12,349 bases of DNA from Hemicentrotus pulcherrimus (Eukaryota > Echinodermata > Echinoidea > Camarodonta > Strongylocentrotidae), in assembly GCA_003118195.1 (NCBI GenBank), contig BEXV01003848.1, forward strand, positions 11,354 through 23,702, in the 5' to 3' direction. Shown here in pieces: positions 1 through 7,394 of this stretch; the stretch's first letter is position 1; the number at the start of each line of letters is the position of its first letter. Both the position numbers and the translations under genes were made by a program. The notes beneath the pieces were generated by a model. That model was not told where the DNA came from and ran no database searches. It saw only the letters and a list, made by a program, of their open reading frames with translations.

Positions 1-11
1 GGGGGGGGGGG
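1..11. repeat. G homopolymer at the window edge
   Basis: Eleven G residues open the window. The run may be a simple homopolymer. It may also be the tail of a G-rich array like the one at 7107-7400, because the window also ends inside a C-rich array of that type. Confidence 0.4.
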
Positions 12-430
12 TGCTATAGATACAGGGTGACTCAGTGTTATTACGTCCCTGCTGGGCTAGATCGATGCTGTACAAACTTTTTAGAAGGTATGATAAATAT
101 TTGATGAATTGAAGGACTTTATTAAAATCAGGGAGGTCCCTGGACCAATTCAAAAGGAAATACGTCAGTAAATTATATGAAAATATAATTTTCATTTTTT
201 TTAGGTTTCATTCGTCTGGTCAAAATTGAGCTTACAAATACTTCCCTTTTAAATCAATTAATTCGGATAGACCCCTACAATATCCAGTTTCTGTGTCCGT
301 CACTATGTAGAATTCAAAAGAGTATTAAAAGAAAATCAAACCATTTTCATCTGTCATTTATTCCCATTAAGATTACCGTACCTGCTCATAGACTTTTTCT
401 TTATAGAGTGGTGACGCCCTTCTGGCTTTC
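12..430. other. Unassigned non-coding DNA
   Basis: This is AT-rich sequence with stops in all frames and no recognisable domain, RNA gene or repeat. I see nothing here that supports a specific call. Confidence 0.5.
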
Positions 431-540
431 AGCACGCGACACCATGTTTTTGTCTCTTTAGTGAATTACATGTTATATACCAATGGAAAACAAATTTCTG
501 TATTATATTATGGACAGTAAAATCTTGAATCTTGAACCTT
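431..540 (+). mobile_element. Probable 3' end of a non-LTR retrotransposon (LINE)
   Basis: The stretch ends in a short repeated tail, about two and a half copies of CTTGAAT at roughly 522-537. It follows AT-rich sequence in which 'tatggacagtaaaatcttgaa' style wording is visible. Many CR1/L2-type LINEs end in 5' AT-rich 3'UTR sequence followed by a short TTGAATC-like tandem repeat instead of poly(A). No reverse transcriptase coding can be read upstream, so if the call is right this is a heavily 5'-truncated or decayed copy. It could also be a chance short repeat. Confidence 0.3.
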
Positions 541-546
541 CAATTA

Positions 547-572
547 AGTTGAAACCCGTTTCCGTTTCAACT
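547..572. other. Perfect 9-bp hairpin
   Basis: AGTTGAAAC at 547-555 is matched exactly by its reverse complement GTTTCAACT at 564-572 around an 8-nt loop. It lies just after the LINE-like tail. No function can be assigned, and there is no T-run that would suggest a terminator. Confidence 0.45.
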
Positions 573-931
573 ATCCTGAACGGCTGGAAGCAAGGTGCGA
601 TTTATCTGTTTCCATTTTGAGAACTATAGGTAATAGGCAACATTTTTGTGATCAGAAATCCATTATGATTGGCGACGTTGGATTCATTTGGAAAACAGTT
701 TAAAACCAGTTAAACAACATAATATCAATGTAAAGAGTATACAATAGGAGGTTGGGGTTGCATGGAGCTTATTTATTCAATACTCACTTATACACGAATC
801 CCTAACTTTTCATTTCATACTGCTGAATCCTGATGGCTGAAAGTTTGAATTCACCGACTGAAATGCAAACAATAGAGTTGGTATACAGTAGGCTTGCGGG
901 TACACCATGTGAGAGAGAGGGAGGATTGAGG

Positions 932-1013
932 AGTCCTGAAAAGGGCTATCGGTAATCTTTCTTAAGAGTTTGTAGTCCTGAAAAGGACTGTTTGTATAGT
1001 CTTGAAAATGACT
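932..1013 (-). other. Three tandem histone-type 3' stem-loops with a downstream purine element (relic?)
   Basis: On the minus strand, three hairpins have 6-bp stems and a TTTC loop. They lie at 1013-998 (one mismatch), 989-974 (perfect, AGTCCT-TTTC-AGGACT) and 947-932 (one mismatch). The metazoan replication-dependent histone mRNA stem-loop has a 6-bp stem with a UUUC-type loop. The central copy matches it except for A-T in place of the usual outer G-C pair. It is followed 8 nt later by TTAAGAAAGA at 965-956, close to the CAAGAAAGA histone downstream element known from sea urchins. No histone coding sequence precedes it: the next minus-strand sequence upstream is antisense to a LINE relic. 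It may be a 3'UTR relic, or a repeat that merely forms this hairpin. Read on the plus strand the loop is GAAA. Confidence 0.45.
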
Positions 1014-1061
1014 GTTAATTGAGTTGGTGTAATGTATATTAAAACGGATAGTAACTTTTAA

Positions 1062-1521
1062 GAATTAAGGTGTGACCTAAATAGCTTATTTGCAAAATAT
1101 GGATCTGGATCGAAACCGGCCACTGTGATTTTGGGGGATTTTAATATCAATCTTTTAGCTCGAAATGATAGAAGTGATAGAAGTTGTGACATAACAAAAT
1201 CAACTCGTATTGATCATTTTCATACAAATATCTCTTCTAATCATATTCAGACAGGATGTATTGAGATTGATATTTCCTTCCGTTTTCCAGGATAGGATTT
1301 TTTGTTTTAGGAATGTCACATTCAGAAGACCAACAAAGAGAAGAGAACACGTAGAAACTTTGGAAATTTGTCAGTGCATTTATTTCTTCTATGATCTAAG
1401 TAAGTCTCCGAATGCACTAATGCACATGAAGCTTACAATAATTAAAAAGACAGTTTTATATGTATGTGATAAACATGCACTCAGTATGACTAGATATGTT
1501 AAAACCAAAGAAGAGAAATAA
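1062..1521 (+). pseudogene. Frameshifted LINE apurinic-type endonuclease relic
   Basis: From 1062 to 1352 the plus strand reads through a typical non-LTR retrotransposon endonuclease C-terminal half. A 'DLNSLFAKYG' lead-in is followed by VILGDFNINLL at 1125-1157, the GDFN active-site block. STRIDHFHTN at 1200-1229 corresponds to the usual 'TRIDHIFTN' strand. Then comes CIEIDIS at 1257-1277. Where the family has S-D-H-x-P, with the catalytic histidine, this copy reads S-F-R-F-P. Near 1284-1300 the frame shifts: the continuation 'RIFCFRNVTFRRPTKR' lies in the frame that runs to 1521. The amino-terminal half of the nuclease and the reverse transcriptase are missing. This is a dead fragment of a LINE (CR1/L2/jockey-like group, clade not resolved). 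The 103-aa open frame at 1210-1521 is partly this shifted continuation, not a gene. Confidence 0.75.
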
Positions 1522-1675
1522 GTATTGAATTACACGAGGTAATAAACGATCAATAGCGACAGAACACATGCTTTATTGTCAAGTGAACCAATTAGAGTAT
1601 AATAAAATTGTTTGGTCAAATATATACAGGATGAAACCAATTAACTAAATAACGGAAGATAAACACCTGTTGTAA
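1522..1675. other. Unassigned AT-rich DNA
   Basis: This is sequence between the LINE relic and the minisatellite remnant. No open frame, repeat or RNA signal was seen. Confidence 0.4.
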
Positions 1676-1790
1676 CGAAAAGTTAATTTCTCCTTTACTA
1701 TAAATATTAATAAAAACAAGCAGTGACTTTGTCCTTTATATAAACATTTGTCAGGAGTGACTTTCTCCTTTTAAAGGAATCACACGAAGA
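1676..1790 (+). repeat. Degenerate copies of the ~36-bp hairpin minisatellite
   Basis: About three decayed units can be read. They carry the blocks TTTCTCCTTTA, TATAAACATT and AGGAGTGACTTTCTCC, the same blocks and orientation as the larger array at 3457-3806. The best-preserved piece lies near 1753-1775. This shows that the repeat is dispersed or has been split, not confined to one array. Confidence 0.7.
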
Positions 1791-1981
1791 AAAATCAATT
1801 ACAACTGATAATTAGAACAAATAACATATGGATGGAAAGATTATCTTATGTAAAACACGAATAACTTGCTTAGAAATCGTATAGATATCATGGAAAGGCG
1901 TAAAATTCAGTTTTGTCAAGACCCCTTTTCGGACCCCCGAACCCCGGAAGTAGGCCAAACACACGAGCTGGCGAGCTCGGA

Positions 1982-2020
1982 ATTATGACGTCGTACCCTG
2001 GACGCACTCGGCCAGCTAGA
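1982..2020 (+). repeat. ACGT-core module, inverted copy of 3232-3268
   Basis: Positions 1982-2003 match the minus strand of 3268-3247 at 20 of 22 bases. The shared core reads TGACGTCGYACCCTGGAC. A further CGGCYAGCTAG stretch matches after a small gap. The TGACGTC core resembles a CRE/ATF binding half. The element is probably a short dispersed repeat or a duplicated promoter piece. No gene can be seen directly downstream on the plus strand. Confidence 0.5.
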
Positions 2021-2266
2021 TAGATTTGCACTTGTTCACCTATATTCTAGACCTATATCTACGGCAATTTGATCGTTACTAATTCTGTCGTTCTTTCGCA
2101 ATATTAAACATTTCATTCAGGAATGTGTAATCTTGAAACGTTATAGAAAACATTTGCGGTATTATCTTACTCTTTATGAATTATGACGGAATTATAGGGG
2201 TCTAAACGTGGTTTAGAATAAGTTAGATTTGCGTGTTTGACGACTCTGGTTATAGCGGGCCCTGTG
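2021..2266. other. Unassigned DNA
   Basis: This is AT-rich sequence with no open frame, RNA gene or repeat that I can support. Confidence 0.4.
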
Positions 2267-2345
2267 TAGCTCAGTGCCTGAGTCGCTCCGGGGAGCTGAT
2301 GTTGCACGTTTCGTTGCCTACACTCCAAGGTGCAGCGGCGGCGCA
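2267..2345 (+). other. Possible decayed tRNA-like (SINE head) segment
   Basis: A GC-rich patch contains TGTAGCTCAGTGCC, which resembles a tRNA A box. GTTTCGTTGCC lies roughly 45 bases on and matches the B-box consensus GGTTCGANTCC at only 8 of 11 positions. No cloverleaf can be drawn with confidence. It may be an old tRNA-derived SINE head or chance similarity. Confidence 0.2.
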
Positions 2346-2482
2346 TCGCCTCAGCCAGTCAACATTTGAATCAAAGTAAACATGTTTCAAATTGCAACTG
2401 TTATGATGAAATATTGTTCAAAATGTTTAACATTTCATACTTATATGTAACTTTACAAAAATATATATGAATAAATCGAAAG

Positions 2483-2653
2483 ATGGCACTAACTAATGCA
2501 GACCTGTCGCGAGCGATTCTCCTGGCGCTGGCCTGGTCGGGCGGGCTAGCTAAAATTCATGACAATATTACTACAGACTACAGTGCATGTATTTTTTATA
2601 CTTATTCTAGCACACCATTATTAAGACAACAATGTCTTGATATTTTGTTCTAG
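2483..2653 (+). CDS. Small hypothetical frame with a good start context (56 aa)
   Basis: The ATG at 2483 sits in a strong Kozak context, A at -3 and G at +4. It opens a 56-codon frame that ends in TAG at 2651. The first ~24 residues (MALTNADLSRAILLALAWSG and on) are encoded in a GC-rich, CpG-containing patch and include a short hydrophobic run, loosely like a signal peptide. The rest is AT-rich and looks like intron or random sequence. The coding part, if real, might therefore be a first exon that ends soon after codon 24. No family is recognised and no clear splice donor was identified. Chance occurrence is quite possible at this length. Confidence 0.15.
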   Translation: MALTNADLSRAILLALAWSGGLAKIHDNITTDYSACIFYTYSSTPLLRQQCLDILF

Positions 2654-2866
2654 ACATATTTAAGTGTCATTAAATAAATATAGATCTGAGTATTACTATG
2701 AAAATCGTCAGTGACTTTTTTGATAGATAATTTATTATGAAAATTAAATCCAGACTTTGCCACGGCATTGGTCTTGGCAGAATTTTTACAGATTATCATC
2801 ATGTCTAAAAATTTGATGAGCATGAATAGACCCTCTCGTAAGATCTAGATCTATAGATCTAAATTT
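2654..2866. other. Unassigned AT-rich DNA
   Basis: This segment lies downstream (minus-strand sense) of the acidic candidate exon. It could be intron of that gene if the gene is real. It also holds a run of TAGATCT repeats at 2840-2862. No second exon could be recognised. Confidence 0.35.
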
Positions 2867-3148
2867 TTAAATGCTAAATTTTGCATTACGTCCTAGACCA
2901 GGGAAGAAATTAATATTGATTTTTCGGGGGCTACTTTTCAAGCTAAAAATGACACTCGGCTCGGGTTCGTGCTGGTAGGGTCGCGGCATATCTCTACCAT
3001 CATCGTCGAGTTCTTCCTCTTCTCCTTCTTCTCCTCCCAGCTCTCCTACCTCCCCATCATCATCATCATCGCTGTCAGCGGAATCGCTTTCCTCACTGAA
3101 TTCAATTTCCATATCTAATAGTTCAATATTCTCGTCTAAAGCCGACAT
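2867..3148 (-). CDS. Acidic hypothetical protein, candidate first exon (P2RX7-like N-terminus?)
   Basis: The first ATG on the minus strand is at 3148-3146, with A at -3. The frame extends further upstream only from a GTG, which a nuclear gene would not normally use. The frame encodes 93 residues. MSALDENIELLDMEIEF (1-17) leads into a strongly acidic low-complexity segment at about 14-53, with D5 and E4 runs. RPYQHEPE follows at 56-63, and then a less protein-like basic tail that is probably intron read-through. An acidic N-terminus followed by a PYxFEP-like motif recalls invertebrate proteins labelled P2X purinoceptor 7-like. In those proteins a cysteine-rich P2RX7 C-terminal domain follows, but that domain is not visible here. 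A donor could lie shortly after the EPEP residues (GTGTCA) or at GTAGCC a little further on, and neither is strong. ACGT/CRE-like sites sit 110-130 bp upstream. The coding call is moderately plausible; the family name is a guess. Confidence 0.35.
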   Translation of the reverse strand: MSALDENIELLDMEIEFSEESDSADSDDDDDGEVGELGGEEGEEEELDDDGRDMPRPYQHEPEPSVIFSLKSSPRKININFFPGLGRNAKFSI

Positions 3149-3231
3149 TTTGATCTCAAGATAGTATGCTTCGTATTGCACAAACAGTCGAGTTGCGTGT
3201 ATTTTCAATGCGCGCACCTAGCTTTGTTTTG

Positions 3232-3278
3232 TGGCTAGCTAGCCGTGTCCAGGGTGCGACGTCACAATAATGACGTCA
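3232..3278 (-). promoter_or_regulatory. Paired CRE/ATF-type sites upstream of the acidic frame
   Basis: A perfect CRE palindrome TGACGTCA lies at 3271-3278. A second core, CGACGTCAC, lies at 3258-3266, about one and a half helical turns away. The palindrome GGCTAGCTAGCC lies at 3233-3244. All are within ~130 bp upstream of the minus-strand ATG at 3148. That fits a TATA-less promoter bound by CREB/ATF proteins. Part of this block (3247-3268) also recurs inverted at 1982-2003, so a repeat origin is possible. Confidence 0.4.
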
Positions 3279-3456
3279 TACGAAGCACTGCTGAAGGCAG
3301 TAAATCTGGATCTCAAAACTAACATTTTTGAAAGTTGATTTCTGCGGGCCCCGAACATATTTTGAAGAGGAAATTTGTTGTATTTGATCAGTGAGGCTTC
3401 CCCTTCGCAATGATATGAATTTTGCATCAATTTAATACACTTTAGCTTCTTGGTGT

Positions 3457-3806
3457 GTTTCCTTTAAGACAAATATTTCTTAAAACAAGAAGTGACTTTC
3501 TCCTTTAAGATAAAGATTTTTGGAAACAAGTGGTTAATATTTCCTTTAAGATAAACATTTTTCAGGAGTGAATTTCTCCTTTAAGATAAACATTAAGGAG
3601 GAGTAACCTTCTTCTTTAAGATAAACATTAGTGAGGAGTGACTTTCTCCTTTAAGATAAACATTAATGAGGAGTGACCTTCTCCTTTAAGATAAACATTT
3701 CTTAAAACTAGGGCTGATTCTTCCTTCAAGCTAAACATTAGTGAGGAGTGACTTTCTCCTAACAGATAAACTTTGTTGAAACACGGTGTTACTTTCTTCA
3801 TTAATA
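3457..3806 (+). repeat. Minisatellite of ~36-41-bp hairpin units (about 9-10 copies)
   Basis: The repeated blocks are CTCCTTTAAGATAAACATT followed by a variable spacer and GAGGAGTGACTTT. Units vary from about 35 to 41 bp and diverge towards both ends, with the best copies at 3556-3700. In most units AGGAG and the next CTCCT pair around TGACTTT, so the array is a string of small stem-loops. The minus-strand 74-aa open frame at 3852-3628 is a by-product of this array, recognisable by its repeated HSSLMF segments, and is not a gene. Confidence 0.85.
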
Positions 3807-4767
3807 AAACTGTCAAAATCTGCCAAAGGTTTACGTTTGGATGTGTAAACAATTTAAAAGGTTGACTCTGACTTTCCTTTTTAGTGAGAGACCATTTTCA
3901 AATAGAAATGGTTAGTTAATCCTTTCTACTGACTGTCTAAAACATACAAACAACAAAGTAACAAATATTAATTGACTCATTTCTGTCATATGGTTTCATT
4001 AACAATTAAACTTTTTGGATAGTATAATGTGATTTAAATGGTATAACCATTCACAATGAAAGTAATATGGTGTCACCGATCGCTAGATAAGAGCATCACT
4101 CCTGATGAGAGAAAGTTGTGACAAAATTAATTTCGTTTTTTTCGAGGACTGGTATCAGTATAACCGAAGGTTAATTCCAAAGATTTATACTACTTCGAAT
4201 TGTTTTTCAAAAGTTTCGTAATTCCCAAAACAACAATGGGGTTCAATTTCAAAGATGAAATAATTTTTATTTTCGGAATCATGAACCTCTTGGTTTGGCA
4301 AATTTTCGATTGGGAATTATAAATCTTCGGCAAAAACGAATGCCTCACCCTTACAAGATTGGTAATGTACCTTGTATAACCTGTACATTCTACGTCTCTG
4401 GTAGAGTCCACAAAGAAAATTCAAAACAATTTAACAAAAAATGCTAGTTCATACATATTGAACAGAAACCAAAATGTGAACAAAAATTCACCCTAAGTGT
4501 ATTATACAACGGATGATCATACAATAGTGTATGGTAAGTTTATTTGTATCATATCCTCAAACGATTTGCAATATTGCATTTTGAATAACAAGTACTCGTA
4601 TTTCATTCGTATTTTTTTATATTTATTTGCGGTTTTATTTTTACAGGGTAGCATTGTCAGTTAAAAAACTGCTTTCCACAACGACCGCATGACCTAGATC
4701 AAGTATATACATGTGTACAATATGATTAAAGATTAAAATTAAATATACAAACTAATGGCTGAGCTTG
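3807..4767. other. Unassigned non-coding DNA
   Basis: This is AT-rich sequence. The only minus-strand open frame here (4411 to 4190) starts at GTG and has no domain. A CTGATGAG...GAAA string at 4103-4118 was checked as a hammerhead ribozyme and does not fold convincingly. Nothing else was seen. Confidence 0.45.
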
Positions 4768-4802
4768 TGTATATATATATATATATAATATATATATATA
4801 TA
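4768..4802. repeat. (TA)n microsatellite
   Basis: About 17 TA dinucleotides, with one internal register break near 4788. The minus-strand tyrosine/isoleucine-rich frame here comes from this repeat. Confidence 0.9.
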
Positions 4803-5158
4803 ACAAAAAATGATTTGAGACTAACTAAGAATAATCTATCAGTAATGGATGCAAATCCAAAGACTTCCATTGCAAATTGTAATACAAAAAATACAACTAC
4901 AACTATAAGCGATATTGAAGAACTTTGAATCATTTTATAGTTCTTTGGTCATAAGGGCTATCCAGGGAAGATTTTATCAATATGGCAATGACCTAAGTGA
5001 TTTGTTTTGCAAAGCCCCCGGCCTCTATATCTCACCCCGTACCATAGTTTATACTGATACAAAGATGTAACTGTGGAATAGGCATTGACCGACTTGAATA
5101 CGGTCCTTCTGTGTCTCAGCTTTCAAAATGACTGACTGGGGTACCACATGATTAAACG
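4803..5158. other. Unassigned non-coding DNA
   Basis: AT-rich sequence with no supportable gene, RNA or repeat. Confidence 0.45.
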
Positions 5159-5230
5159 ACCCATCCATACATCCATACATTAAGACATGAACCCGGCGAA
5201 CACCCACACACTCCCACACACACTCCATCC
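5159..5230. repeat. CATC/CATA and CA-rich simple sequence
   Basis: Short runs of CCATACATCCATACAT at 5165-5180 are followed by a CACACA/CCCACA-rich stretch at 5200-5226. A cryptic minus-strand frame rich in V, W, C and G arises from it and is not a gene. Confidence 0.7.
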
Positions 5231-5683
5231 CAGACAACCACATTATATACGAAGACGTGTCATCTATTTACAGCGTCCTGTTGTATATGTTGTATCTTCC
5301 TGTTGTATCCTCAGAGACGTGAGAGAAACCAGACCTCCTGAACGGAAAAGATTGTTTGAATGATGACGACCTCCTAATTGAAAAATGAAGTACACTGTTG
5401 GTCATAATGGTGGAATAGTTATGTTTACCCCAATTTATGGAATGATTTTGATAATAATTTATTCCTAATAGATCTAGATAATAGTATAAATTCTCAGATT
5501 TTATTGAATAATAATTTGTGTTTGTTTTGCGTGACTGCTAAAGCATGTGTGTCTTAATATGCTAATCAACTAGGGGACCTACGTCCTTAAGTCATAACTG
5601 ACAGTAATCAAGATTAATGCCTCATATAGCACACCGACACGGTTTTTATGCTGGGGGCTCTAAGTAACGAGGCCATTGCTTAG
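5231..5683. other. Unassigned non-coding DNA
   Basis: No open frame of note and no repeats recognised. Confidence 0.4.
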
Positions 5684-5745
5684 CCAATGAATCATAACTA
5701 TACACAGCGAGGGCTAGGGTACGTCGCCGCCCCCACGATAAAATA
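5684..5745 (+). promoter_or_regulatory. Promoter-like cluster: CCAAT, GC box, TATA-like
   Basis: CCAAT lies at 5684-5688, a GC-box-like CCGCCCCC at 5727-5734 and a TATA-like ATAAAATA at 5738-5745. They are in conventional order and spacing for a polymerase II promoter reading rightwards. A start of transcription would be expected near 5770, followed by an ATG at 5833. The motifs are short and degenerate, so chance is a serious alternative. Confidence 0.2.
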
Positions 5746-5832
5746 CCCAGAGCAAATGCAATAAATATAAATATACATTAATATGAGGATATTCGGGCAT
5801 CTTGTTGCTTAAAATCATCCCGTTTCTAAATA

Positions 5833-6096
5833 ATGCGAATGAGCAAAGAGAGCGAAGAAATAAACTTTACGCTATTCCCTCACAAATTACATTCTAGGTT
5901 TCTAATATTTGGTGTTTCACGTTATTCGACGTTATTCAAAGAAAAAAATGTTGATACAACTAAATTTCATTCAGGCACCCGTTTTTACTTAACTGAAAAG
6001 GGTGCCATGGCAGAAGAAAGTTTGAAAAACGACGCATCAGATTCGAGTATAACCCCGAGATATTTAAATTCTGTCACTTTTTCTAATATATTGTGA
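5833..6096 (+). CDS. Unrecognised 87-aa hypothetical frame
   Basis: This is an ATG-initiated frame of 87 residues ending in TGA at 6094-6096, with A at -3 of the start codon. The N-terminus is charged (MRMSKESEE). A basic and aromatic middle follows, and then a KGAMAEESLKNDASDSS segment that looks soluble and disordered. There is no signal peptide, membrane segment or known motif. Its only support beyond being open is the promoter-like cluster roughly 90-150 bp upstream. It ends about 75 bp before the foldback element begins. It may be a chance frame or an exon of something longer. Confidence 0.2.
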   Translation: MRMSKESEEINFTLFPHKLHSRFLIFGVSRYSTLFKEKNVDTTKFHSGTRFYLTEKGAMAEESLKNDASDSSITPRYLNSVTFSNIL

Positions 6097-6264
6097 CCCA
6101 TAGAAATCTTGACATGTTAGAAATTTTGGAGTCGATGCCTCGAACCAAAATTTATGTATTTCGGGGGGTTCTAGGACACCTACCCCCTGGACAACCTACC
6201 CGGATAACCACCCCTAGGATAACCACCATCTAGGACAACTACTCCCTAGGGCTACCACCCTCTT

Positions 6265-6922
6265 AGCCTCTTGTCGATGCCCTCGCGCTGTTGGAGTCTC
6301 TAAATTCTGGCGAGCGAAGCGAGTTAGAGAAACCGAGGCGCTTGCGCCGAGGGCCTCTTGACAAGTGATCTGAATTATATATTCATGAGACCCGATTTCC
6401 TACTGAATTATGCATGTATAGACCACATCGATTGTGTGTCTGTATGTGTGTGTTTCGGGATTGCCCAACTAGGCTAGGCTGCAAGCAGAGACCCTAGTTT
6501 GACACTTTATCAAAAAATCATTGTGCCTTGAGAGAAGCCTAACCGTGGTAAATACTGGTACCTACTGGCTGTACCAATATAGGTCAGGAGTAGCTATAGT
6601 ACATGGCCTATGGTAGTCTTATAGTGCAGACTCTCTTTTACGACTGACCAGGGTCCGTGCTTGCAGACTACAACTAGGTGGCCAGTCTCGCTCTCACGGA
6701 GGGAATTCGCACAGAGCGGTAGCTATTACGTAATAGTAGCTCTCTCTGATTGGATGACTTTCACCGACTTCTCTTGGGTCGGAATATTCGCCAAACAATG
6801 AAAAACATAAGAAATTCAGATCACTTGTCAAGAGGCCCTCGGCGCAAGCGCCTCGGTTTCTCTGACTCGCTTCGCTCGCCAGAATTTAGAGACTCCAAAA
6901 GCGAGGGCATCGACAAGAGGCT
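6265..6922. mobile_element. Non-autonomous TIR transposon nested in the foldback arm
   Basis: Terminal inverted repeats of about 110 bp lie at 6265-6376 and 6814-6922. They are near-identical, with a small length difference near 6287 and one C/T change near 6325. The ends read AGCCTCTTGTCGATG and its complement. The element is flanked by an 11-bp direct repeat ACCACCCTCTT at 6254-6264 and 6923-6933. Deleting the element plus one repeat copy restores a continuous array unit, which confirms insertion. The TIRs carry GC-rich sub-palindromes (GCGAGCGAAGCGAG and GGCGCTTGCGCC). The 437-bp interior has no transposase. Long TIRs with a 9-11-bp duplication fit Mutator-like MITEs best, though the superfamily is not proven. 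The 85-aa frame at 6750-7007 only crosses the TIR and is not a gene. Confidence 0.8.
6723..6736. other. 14-bp perfect palindrome containing TTACGTAA
   Basis: CTATTACGTAATAG is its own reverse complement. Its centre TTACGTAA matches the PAR-bZIP/E4BP4-type binding consensus. A GATTGG (inverted CCAAT) follows at 6749-6754. It lies inside the non-autonomous element, and any regulatory role is speculative. Confidence 0.3.
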
Positions 6923-7143
6923 ACCACCCTCTTGGGAGACTACCTCCCTAGGACAACTACCCCCGGACAACTACCCTCAGACAACTACCCCAGACAACTA
7001 CCCCTAGGACAATTCCCCCGGACAAATACCCCCGGACAACTATCCCCCAGACAACTACCCCTACGACAAACATCCTCTAGGAAAAACTACCCCGGAAAAA
7101 CTATCCTAGGGGGTAGTTGTCTGGGGGAATGTCCGGGAGGTAG

Positions 7144-7394
7144 TTGTCCTAAGGGGTAGTTGTCGTGGGTAGTTGTCCGGGGGTAGTTGTCTGGGAGGTA
7201 GCTTTCCTAGGGGTTAATTCTAGGGGGTAGTTGTCCGGGGGAACTGTCCTGGAGGGTGGTTGTCCTAAGGGGTAGTTGTCGTGGGTAGTTGTCCGGGGGT
7301 AGTTGTCTGGGAGGTAGCTTTCCTAGGGGTTAATTCTAGGGGGTAGTTGTCCGGGGGAACTGTCCTGGAGGGTGGTTGTCCTAAGGGGTAGTTA
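7144..7394. repeat. 116-bp higher-order tandem repeat in the foldback right arm
   Basis: Positions 7144-7259 and 7260-7375 read as identical 116-bp copies. A third begins at 7376, matches for 18 bases and then diverges. Each copy contains about eight of the ~15-bp G-rich units. Perfect identity between copies made of otherwise variable units indicates a recent duplication, or gene conversion, or an assembly duplication. Many G runs of three to five are spaced by 8-11 bases, so quadruplex formation is possible but the loops are long. Confidence 0.85.

Noticed and set aside
3457..3806. CRISPR-like array
   Set aside because: Units are divergent, spacers are not unique and of constant length, and the genome is eukaryotic; it is a minisatellite.
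3628..3852. Minus-strand 74-aa frame with repeated HSSLMF segments
   Set aside because: It lies almost entirely in the ~36-bp minisatellite; the peptide repeat is a by-product of the DNA repeat.
4078..4128. Possible hammerhead ribozyme (CTGATGAG followed by GAAA, with GTCAC/GTGAC outer pairing)
   Set aside because: There is almost no stem II between CTGATGAG and GAAA, stem I does not pair next to the core, and stem III has two mismatches.
4739..4933. Minus-strand 64-aa frame with a hydrophobic start
   Set aside because: Half of it is the (TA)n microsatellite; the hydrophobic run comes from AT-rich codons.
6750..7159. Two plus-strand frames of 85 and 75 aa rich in P, Q, T and G
   Set aside because: They read through the TIR and the ~15-bp tandem units; composition reflects the repeat, not a protein.
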